Source of the DNA: Paramacrobiotus metropolitanus
Lineage: Eukaryota; Tardigrada; Eutardigrada; Parachela; Macrobiotidae
Direction: 5' to 3'
DNA length: 64,000 nt
Assembly (NCBI RefSeq): GCF_019649055.1
Contig: NW_026570265.1
Span: 1 to 64,000 of the forward strand
Shown: positions 10,420 to 18,600 of the stretch, one piece after another
Numbering within the stretch: position 1 is the first letter of the stretch
How the letters are laid out: the number at the start of each line of letters is the position of its first letter
Translations under genes and position numbers: made by a program
The notes under the pieces: generated by a model
What the model saw: only the letters and a program-made list of their open reading frames with translations
The model's database searches: none
What the model was told of the DNA's origin: nothing

Positions 10420-10697
10420 TTATGGCAAAATTGTTTAGGATATTCTACTTGTGGATGGCACCATTATTGTTAACTATTGTTTTTTCATTCGTTTACAGAG
10501 ATGCATTACACGGTAAATGCGTCTGCATATGGCGTGGAAGGCATCTCTATAATGGAATGGTCCGATTTTTTATTTTATGGCAGAAGTGTTTAGGATAACC
10601 GGACTTCCGAGGCGGCATCTGTGTTCCTTTTATTTTATAGAGGTGCATACCATGGCAAATACAAGTGTATATGCCGTGATAGGCACCTTATAATGAA
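10420..10697 (+). repeat. Diverged tandem duplication, two units of about 150 bp, each with a splice-acceptor-like site
   Basis: Unit 1 begins at about 10420 and unit 2 at about 10573. Both start with TTTATGGCARAA/AGTGTTTAGGATA-like sequence, and both carry a pyrimidine-rich stretch ending in TTACAG (10496) or TTATAG (10640). Each acceptor-like site is followed by a related segment of about 60 bp with a shared protein-level pattern: Arg, Ala, HisGlyLys, CysIle, Arg, ArgHisLeu. It may be a duplicated exon of a small unknown gene or simply an old repeat. Confidence 0.35.
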
Positions 10698-10839
10698 AAG
10701 GACACTTCGCAGGAAAACTGATCATGATCGTATGGCTGTTGCATGCACAAATTTCGAAAGTCGCCACCACTGTGGACTATGATAGTGCAACGACTGTTGC
10801 ATGAAATATATCAATATGAATGATTTATGCGATTTATGT

Positions 10840-10861
10840 TTTGACGCCATTTTGACGCCAT
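10840..10861. repeat. Right copy of inverted repeat flanking the capsid block
   Basis: TTTGACGCCAT occurs twice in tandem and is the reverse complement of 2086-2109. A third, partial copy (TTTTGACGCT) follows at about 10888. It marks the right edge of recognisable element genes, just before the leucine-rich-repeat gene. Confidence 0.5.
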
Positions 10862-11083
10862 GATATTGACTTGAATTAACATTACCATTTTGACGCTAAA
10901 CGAAGTCTGTGTGCATTGGCCTACCACTAGGCAGCAGTACGATGTGCGAAATGCATTTCCGGCAGCGCCGATACCATACAGCACATGCAATGACTGTTCG
11001 GACTAGCGTTTTGTACTGACAGTGTGTGGTGACTAGTGGTGATTTTTTTCAGTTCTTTTGTTATCTTCTGATTTCTACCGAAA

Positions 11084-11746
11084 ATGGCGTTTGTTTCTGT
11101 CTTGTTCGTCTTGCTGTGCTTGTGCAGTGGTGTGGAGTGCGGAAAATGGATCCAGTGTTACGGGAAATGTCTGTGCAGTTATGATACTGGTATTGTGAAC
11201 TGTACAGGTAGAGAACTGTCAGCGATCCCTTATCCCACCGAGCCGAAAACCTGGATTCGTCATATTGCCTTCAGCGGAAATTCCGTTCGTGTCATCCCTT
11301 ACTATGGTCTGTCCGTTTACTTTCCTGGTCTGATGTCTGTTGATTTGTCTGGAAATCCTATCGATGAGTGCGTTACTCCGCCACCGTTTGTGAAATTTCG
11401 TGTCATCTCTGTTTGTGGAACTGGCACATCGGCTAGCACTGGTTCTCCGACGATTCCAGCCACTACACATGCTCCTTACATCACCACCGACACTGCTGGA
11501 TCAACTGCAAATGTCATGCCATCAGAGACGAGCACTAGTGTGGATGAAGACGCGGAGATGAGTACCACTAACATTTTGTATTTCTGTGTTGGTGCGGTTG
11601 CTTGTGTTGGAACTTTCGTTGCGTGTGCCTGTTTTGTGGTGAAAAAGTGTGCCAAGAAACAGAACGGCCCCGCTCTGGAGCGACTTGCTGAACCCGATGA
11701 TGCGATACAGATGCACGTCCGTAATGAGAACATTTACGAATTGTAG
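11084..11746 (+). CDS. Intronless type I membrane protein with leucine-rich repeats
   Basis: The protein has 220 residues. A signal peptide is at 1-19, followed by an LRRNT-type cysteine cluster at 25-40 (C-x3-C-x-C-x8-C). Two leucine-rich repeats follow (IRHIAFSGNSVRVIP and GLMSVDLSGNPID). Then come a closing Cys pair, a Ser/Thr-rich mucin-like stalk (about 112-160), one membrane helix (about 164-187, LYFCVGAVACVGTFVACACF) and a short basic tail ending in NENIYEL. The ATG has a good context (GAAAATGG), and a polyadenylation signal lies 270 bases after the stop. The gene has no intron, unlike the large genes to its right, and it begins about 220 bases past the Polinton's inverted repeat. It may be a host surface receptor or adhesion protein, or cargo of the element. 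The ligand is unknown. Confidence 0.8.
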   Translation: MAFVSVLFVLLCLCSGVECGKWIQCYGKCLCSYDTGIVNCTGRELSAIPYPTEPKTWIRHIAFSGNSVRVIPYYGLSVYFPGLMSVDLSGNPIDECVTPPPFVKFRVISVCGTGTSASTGSPTIPATTHAPYITTDTAGSTANVMPSETSTSVDEDAEMSTTNILYFCVGAVACVGTFVACACFVVKKCAKKQNGPALERLAEPDDAIQMHVRNENIYEL

Positions 11747-12019
11747 ATGTTTTTTACAAAAAGATTTATGTACAGATTTTTACTTTTATGAATCTCAACT
11801 GTTGACCAAATTACAGTCAGTATTCTGTTTTACACCGCTAGCCATACGAAGTTGTGATTTTTTGTTAGTTTTTTATAGTTTTTACTCTTCTATGATCTTG
11901 ATGGTTGTGAAAAGATAATTACGCTCTTCTCCGATTTTGTGTTATGACATTGAAATGATCTTCTCTCTGTTCTGTGTCTCTTGCCGGTCAGTGTGCTCGT
12001 AAAGTACGGAATGTACGGT

Positions 12020-12025
12020 AATAAA
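12020..12025 (+). terminator. Polyadenylation signal AATAAA for the LRR gene
   Basis: AATAAA followed by a GT-rich stretch (GTGGAATGTGTTTGC), the usual order for a cleavage signal, about 275 bases after the stop codon at 11746. Confidence 0.5.
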
Positions 12026-12068
12026 ATGTGGAATGTGTTTGCACAGGTGTGTGTACATAGTGTTTTTT

Positions 12069-12151
12069 ACTTCTCCTGATTCCCTATCAAAAGTTTGTTT
12101 ACATAAGAACATTTAACGACTTTGAACTTCTCCCTGATTCCCTATCGAAAG
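12069..12151. repeat. Two near-identical 25-nt direct repeats
   Basis: ACTTCTCCTGATTCCCTATC at 12069 recurs at 12126 with one extra C, followed by AAAAG and GAAAG respectively. The period is about 57 bases. Their role is unknown. Confidence 0.7.
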
Positions 12152-12540
12152 AGGTTTTTACGATTTGTTTACTTACGGCATAGAGGCTTTTGTATCTACT
12201 GTATTAACAATAGCATATCAACGTAATTTAGATACACAACATACTCCGTATTGCGTAACATGAGTTCACTATACTGAGTGCTCTCTTGCTATACGCGATG
12301 CGAAGTGGTTGTACAATGACCGAAAAACAGATTATTATAATAAGCACACCAACATTAACAATCTGACCTAAAAATTGACTAACTCTGCACATTACTTTGG
12401 ATGTCGGTAAATTCCTCAGCACTGCGTACATAATGACAACGAAAATTTCAACACAAACCGCATATAATTACCGCTAAACCTTCGTTCGTAAATTCATTTT
12501 AAAACTGCTAAAACAATTACTTTCTACAATTCTAAAAATT

Positions 12541-12569
12541 CTCAACCGAGGCCGTAGGCCGAGGTTGAG
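12541..12569. repeat. Hairpin at the 3' side of the Helitron gene
   Basis: CTCAACC pairs with GGTTGAG, and inside them GGCC pairs with GGCC around a GTA loop. A two-base GA/GA mismatch lies between the stems. Helitrons end in a short hairpin close to the 3' terminus, and this one lies about 55 bases beyond the last readable codon of the minus-strand Rep gene. The expected CTRR end is not evident, so the assignment is tentative. Confidence 0.45.
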
Positions 12570-12622
12570 CTTGTACTTATAATTATCATTTAATTATTGC
12601 TATCTAGCATCCATAGAGTGGC

Positions 12623-14404
12623 TCAGTACGGAGATCGGTCAGTTCGTCGCCGTTTAGGAACATTTCTTTTGCCGCTTGAACGTTTTTGCTTTTTTTTCTG
12701 TGTACAGATCGTCTCTTCGTCCTCAGAATTTGATGACAGCTGTGAAGTACTTCGACTACTTTCGCATTGCGGCGCGTCAATATATTGCAGTTTGATTAGG
12801 TCATCGAGCAGAGCTGTTGATAGTGTCGATCCTGAAATAAAGTTGAGAATGGAACTGAGTATGTTGTTACGAGTTCGTACACTTCGGTATCACTTTCCGG
12901 TGGCATCTCTGCTGAAAGAAGTGCATCAATTTCTTCCATGGTTGGTGGTTCCTGTTGTACTTTCAGAGCAATGTGTACATGCGGAAGTCCTCTCTTCTGA
13001 AATTCCACCACTTCGATACAATAAATCTTGGATTTTCCGTTTAGTATTGTGTGAGCGTTATTGATAAGCAGATTCTTCTTCGCGTTGAATACGCGGGTGA
13101 CGATATCGGGTCGGTCAGCAGCTGTTTGTCCGGGTTTTAGTTTCGTCGTAATCTCGGGCCATTTCGGGTTTGTTGTGCAGGTTATAAAAAATGTGGGATT
13201 TCCGTAATGACTTACTATTGCGAGCGCTTCGGCAGTTCTTTTTCTTTGTGCTCTCTTCGATCCAGGAAAACTGTCTGGTAGATAGATTTTACTCGAATTG
13301 ATAGGTCCGTCTGCGTTGATCGTTTCATCAAACAATAGGTCGTTTTCCTTGATATACCTTAGTTGATTTTCCCGTATATAGTCCAATCTTTTCTCTTCCA
13401 CACTGCTATACATGTCCACAATGAACTCGTTAAATAGACCGCCAAAATAATGCAATATTTTGTGCCGTAAAATCATTTGTCTGTGGAACGCAAGCTGTGT
13501 TAAATTATGTAGTTCTTTATATTTTGGTGACCATCCTGGTTCTCCGCATGGACAGATAAGAACGTATTGTAGTGGCAAATATAGGTTTGAAGTGGAGCGA
13601 ATGAACGTTGGCGCTGCACTTGTTTTCTTCCAGCAGATAATCGATCGCTCTTGAATTGGCTCATTTTTATCGAAAACAATTAGAGCTGCAATTTCGTTAG
13701 ATACAGTTTCGGTCAATTCCAAACGTGCATGATCTGGACACTCTTGGTAAAGTTGCTGAAATTCGCTCCATAAAGGATTATTCGTTTGCAGCGTTTTGGT
13801 GATCTGTGAAATTATTGTACGTGATAGCTGGAACTTGTTAATATCTTCCCGGATATAGGTGTTATCATGGATGAAAAAACGCAGCGGTCCGCGAGGATCA
13901 TTTCCTGTGCCCAATTTAAAAGTTTTTATTGGATAGTTAATTAAGTTGTGTATGATTGAATACTTCGTTACCATTGAGCATCCGGTGATATATTTTGCCA
14001 TTTATCAAGATTAAGTTAGATAGTCCTTTTGTGCCGGGAATTAACTGTCCTGTACATCCAGTTGCAGACATGGCAAAAAAGTTATTGTATTTTCTGGAGT
14101 TTTTTTGAAGCAATTTTGAACGAATAACATAGCGCATGTAACATTCCGGTATATGGGGCAGTTCAATAAGTTTTTCGGGTTGCTTTCCTTTGCTGTTACA
14201 GCAGTTGCTTCCTCGTTCTGATAAAAGTACATCGGCACCACATCTTTGACACTCCGTCCATTGGAGGTCACGTGTTAAATGTTTTAAATGATTTCTTTGC
14301 ACAGACACTTTGCGGTTTTGTTTACGGATCAAATTTTTATGGTCATAATATTTCCGTCGTTTCCGTCGAAATGTCCGGGAAGAGTATTTTGATCTTTTGC
14401 CCAT
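12623..14404 (-). pseudogene. Helitron replication initiator (Rep domain), frameshifted, helicase half missing
   Basis: Helitron RepHel proteins nick and copy the transposon by rolling circle. The first piece (14404-13937) has a basic start, a zinc-binding cysteine set (CQRCGAD ... CC) and a conserved stretch ending near YHRMLNGN. A second piece (14001-12796) in another frame continues through NPKWPEIT to the HUH nickase motif GLPHVHIAL at about 12985-13010. The switch lies near 13945-13990. After the HUH region there is only a short stretch. It continues past 12796 in a third frame as a Ser/acidic then Lys/Arg-rich tail to 12623, which may reflect a frameshift or a tiny intron near 12825-12865. 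The usual C-terminal Pif1-type helicase is absent, so the element is dead or non-autonomous. Confidence 0.8.
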
Positions 14405-14456
14405 TTTGATTTAAAAACCGCAGTACAGATTGGTGTTGGTGACCGATTTTATTTTG

Positions 14457-14724
14457 CATGTAGCCGGCTTTTTGATCTTCATTTGCGGTTTGATCTTCAG
14501 AATTACATTCTGCGCGCTTTGCATATTGTCTAAACTCTAAAGAATCATTCATAATCGATTACGGAAATTACGTTTCCGTAATATATTTATATTGAGCTCA
14601 CGCAGACTTTCCTCTGTCCGGTTATTCTGCCATATTAGGTTCATTCACAGATAATGCACCGCGGCATGTGTCTCACCGTAAAGTTTTAATGCTTCATGTA
14701 GCCGGCTTTTTGATCTTCATTTGC
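14457..14724. repeat. Exact 30-nt direct repeat upstream of the Helitron gene
   Basis: The 30 bases at 14457-14486 are repeated without change at 14695-14724, 238 bases apart. The core is TAGCCGGCTTTTTGATCTTC. Both copies lie upstream (5' side) of the minus-strand Rep gene and could be a duplicated element end or a recent local duplication. Confidence 0.8.
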
Positions 14725-15340
14725 TTTATTTTTATTTTTCAAAGGTCATTATTTTTGGACATAGCAACATGTTGTTACATTGCTGTTATAATGCATTCCA
14801 AGTTTCGCGGAAGTGCCGGTGTTCCGTCCTGTGCCGGCTATGCGTAGTTGATTTTTTAAATTAAAATAGTGTCTGGCCGGGTTTTCGAGTATGGGCTTTC
14901 CGAATATATTATTGGTTTTTTTCTAGTCACTTTGGTTTGTTGGCTCTGGTGTATCCCATTCGTGGCCATATAGATCTGAATCTGGATATTATAAAATTCT
15001 GAGCAATCGTGTTTCGGTTACATATAGCCGGGACAACTTATTGAAAGTGCTGCGTGAATTTGAAACTGAAACTTTTATTTTTTTATTCCGCAGTCCGAAA
15101 ACGTTTAATCAAAGTCAAAACGCCAACTCGCGCGTAATACTCGTTTGTTTAGTGCACAGATCCGTACAACAGGACTTCGTGAGCATGACAAGTTTGAACT
15201 GCGTTATTAAAAGTAAATATCATAATATAGTGTAAGTGCGTGAAAGAGTTAATTTGGTCGGAGAAGTGGTGTGATTAGTAACACAGAAAAATATCTTAGT
15301 CATCTCGCTTTGCAATGGACTCGCACGACTCGGACGCCAT
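14725..15340. other. Intergenic region between Helitron and calcium channel 3' end
   Basis: AT-rich, with no frame resembling protein on either strand. It probably includes the 3' untranslated region of the minus-strand calcium channel gene; no clear polyadenylation signal was recognised. Confidence 0.4.
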
Positions 15341-15672
15341 TTAGTCCGCTACAGAAAGCACAGTATCGTATTCGCCAGCACCGACACTCGGTGATTTTGG
15401 TATGGATGCACTGGGACGTGCGAGGTTGGGCAGGGATAGTGCACTTCCGCTCCCGGCCGACCCATGCGAATCAACGCTAAATCGCGGCCCTTCGCCTCTC
15501 GACGTCAAGCTATACGGTGAACTGCCCGATTCTGCCACGGAGATGCTGCGAGAAGTCGCTCGTCCAGCAGGTGGCGCGGACACAATAGCAGAAGTCTTCG
15601 TGGGAATTTCGTTTGGTTTTTCGTTGGCGGTGTTAATCGATAACAGCGCAATACGTTCTTGCTGTTGCGACT
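15341..15672 (-). CDS. Cav3 C-terminal tail exon, splice phase unresolved
   Basis: The minus-strand frame ends at a TAA at 15341-15343. It codes a Ser/Pro/Gly-rich tail (with [16 protein letters not shown]), as expected for the disordered end of the channel. The obvious acceptor TTTTTTAG places the exon start at 15672, but this needs an incoming phase of 1, while the exon before it (ending 15967) leaves in phase 0. An alternative acceptor about 30-40 bases upstream, an unseen micro-exon, or an indel near 15655-15665 could explain this. Confidence 0.65.
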
Positions 15673-18600
15673 CCTAAAAAAGATCCGAAAAAGAAATGGC
15701 AGTGCTCATTAAAAAGCGTCGAGGCAGTGTTTATAAAGGTAATATTGTAACGCTTATAGCGTTGTATTTGTTGCAATATTTTAGAACGTATAAAGAAACT
15801 AACTTCGCCGGGTTAATTTTGTAAAAAATGCCGGTCTTGTATTATATATATGTCACGAAAATTTAGACATTGAAGTGTGCGTGAACGTACGCCGATGTCG
15901 GATACTTTGACCGTTGTTTTCACCTTTGTATTTTATTCATACACAAAAATCAAAAGATTTACTTACCTGTCTTTCCAGTTGACGAAGATTTTCAGTGTGG
16001 AGTTCCCTTTCGATTTCTTCGTCTAACAGCGCATCATCGCGCATTATTTGATTTGACTCTTGCAGATGGCGCATTAAGACCGCAACCACAACATTTACTA
16101 ATGTAAATTGGGCCAGCAGTACAAATATCACAAAGTAAATGGGTGCAATTATGGGGCTAACGCAACAATTTGTGATGCAGGCGTCGTCTGACCGGCAGTC
16201 TTCCCGCAGCGCATCCTGTACATTCATTCATTGTGCTGCATCATATTGCTCGCTTACAAAATGGATCAACGGTCGAATGACGGTACCTTCATTATGCCAT
16301 TCCAGTTGTCCCCGGTTGCAACTCGAAAAAGTGTCAGGAAAGCCATTCCAAAATTTCGGAAATGAGCGTGTTCGCCTAGTCCTTCGCATGGATGCAGGTC
16401 ATCGCATTCTGTTAAAGAATAATTCGGTTTTTAGCTCTTGACTTACATCTATTTTGCTCAATTTGCGCATTATATATGCGAGCACCGTAAACCAAAAGGC
16501 AGAGTTTATAGATTATAGAGTTAGATATGCTCATTACATTAATGATTATTATGCCATGCCTACCTAACCGGCCAAACAATTCAACTCCCAGGGTAGAAAA
16601 GATGAAAAACAGCAGGAAAAACAGCGTCCCCAAATTGGTAACTTGAGGCAACGCTTGGAAAACCTTGAAAAGTAAGTAACAGCATGAGTGTACATTCGTC
16701 CACTTGAACTGATCATCGCGTGTGGCATTACCGTATCAAGAAGCGCTCGAATCCCGCGGGCCATTTTCAGTAACTTGAGAACTAATGGAAAATGGAAGGT
16801 TTTTAAACAATAGCTGTCAGCCAATCGAACATGCAAATGGTATACTTCGAGCAATGCGCAGCACTCTCATCACCCGTATGATCGTGGGATTGATGGGAAT
16901 AAGGTCATTCTCCATTTCTTCCAAAATGATTCCCACGACAGATAAGATCACGATGGCAATATCTAGCTGGTTCCATCTAGCAATACAGTTCGAAAAAACT
17001 CAGCAGCTAGTGCTGTTCGGTATGCAGTTTTAACCAAATTAACTAAAGGTCATGTGTCTCACTTGTCGGAAACGTAGCGCTTAATTCCCAATGCCATCAG
17101 TTTAAAAAACGCTTCGAAGAAGAAGACAGCCGTAAAAAAGTAGTTGAAGATCTTTAGGGCATACATCAGCTCCTAAAATTGCCCTTACTAAGGTTACGCA
17201 AATCCATGCTTTGGTATGCGAGGATGCATGCTCAGCTTACGTTCGGCATCAAATAGTACTCCATCGCCATCGTCACAACATTGAGTCCAATTACCAACGC
17301 TATGGCTAGATCGAAATATTTGCTGGTCACCACGTTATGCTGATATAGGCGAAACTTGGAATAATTGGCGTAATAAGGAGGTGCTCGCAATTCTATAATT
17401 AATGTGGTATTAAAACGGTGATTTAAAGCGCAAATGCGGGCGGGCTTATGAATATGTGAACAATGTCAGAACATGTACGGAGGATGTACTTTGGCGTTTC
17501 CTTTCCAGTCGTTCGGCACGTTTTACAGCTCTCCGTGCTCGTTCCTCGGCTTCTTGTTCTTCGCGGCAGCGATGGAAATTTTCGACAACAACACCCACAA
17601 ACATGTTGAGCACAAAAAAGCCAACCAAAAGTAGGAACGAGATGAAGTACAGTAGACGCCATTCATTGAAATTTTCCGAAGGCTGCAAGAAAACAAAGTG
17701 ATGTATTCGATGTTCGGGCGTTGCAATTCCGCATTCCCTGGCGAATTATATCAAACTGACTACGCAATTAATTTTTTAACTGATTTAGATACATGAGCTG
17801 CACTCTGGTTTTCAGTACATACTGGCTGCACTCTGGTTTTTAGCCATCAGAATCGATGGAAATCATGATCGATTCCCAATTATAAGCGTATTCTGATGTG
17901 AAGGCCGCTTGTAAATGTGTACGTAATGCCAAACAGCGCACAATTTACGCATAGTGCGAAGTTTTTTGTACAATTGTTGTCTTTGCATTTTATCCCCACC
18001 TGCAAATCGACGCCGACCGCATCTAATCCATTGTACATGATGTTGACCCATCCATCTTTACTGGATAGCACAAACAGTGCCATAAGAGCCTGTCCCAAAT
18101 TATCGAAATTGTACTTCCGATTGATCCACTGCACACCGACAACACCCTCGCGGCGCAGTGCATCGCAGTCACTGCGGTTGCGCACATTCCGGATAGCAGC
18201 CGGCGGACCATGGCAGTACCAAAATGTTCCTTTAAAGAGCTAAAACAGGCGCGAGTTTTGCAAACATTAACTTTACTTTTTTTCTGCTAAGGAGTTTTAC
18301 CTGGACGCCAAGAATTCCGAAAATTATGAAAAAGATTGCACTTATAAGCACAATGTTGCCGATTGGTCGCAGGGATGTTAACAAAGTTTCCACGACGAGT
18401 TTTAAGCCGGGAGCGCGATTAATAACCCTGCAAGTTAAAGTAATATTAAGTTTTACACAACCACGATGTAATTATCACACTACTCTGAAAGACGATGTGA
18501 TTACTACGATGTAATTATCACACTACTCTACTCCTTAAATTTTATGTTTGAAAAATCACCTTAATGGCCGCAGTGACCGCAACAGACGAAACACTCTTAA

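Larger units (their letters stand above)
1..10861 (+). mobile_element. Decayed Polinton/Maverick virus-like transposon, left end outside window
   Basis: Self-synthesising DNA transposons of the Polinton/Maverick group encode a protein-primed DNA polymerase B, a retroviral-type integrase, capsid proteins, an adenain-like protease and a packaging ATPase. Traces of all of these lie together here: polymerase, integrase, minor and major capsid, core protein and protease on +, then two conserved element proteins, the ATPase and small frames on -. The two sets converge at about 7.24-7.31 kb. Frameshifts and stops break most genes, so this copy cannot be autonomous. Both boundaries are uncertain. The polymerase is cut by the window start. 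The right limit given here is an inverted repeat (10840-10861) that has a partner at 2086-2109, so the block could also be two elements side by side. The family assignment is from recognised protein motifs. Confidence 0.88.
11747..12540 (+). other. 3' flank of the LRR gene; no further gene seen
   Basis: AT-rich sequence with the polyadenylation signal at 12020 and a two-copy repeat at 12069-12151. No convincing reading frame on either strand. Confidence 0.5.

Noticed and set aside
12597-13064. Plus-strand frame of 155 codons
   Set aside because: It is antisense to the Helitron Rep gene and its tail, and has no independent support.
15402-15677. Plus-strand frame of 91 codons
   Set aside because: It lies opposite the Cav3 C-terminal tail, whose minus-strand frame has the expected Ser/Pro-rich composition; the plus frame is its shadow.
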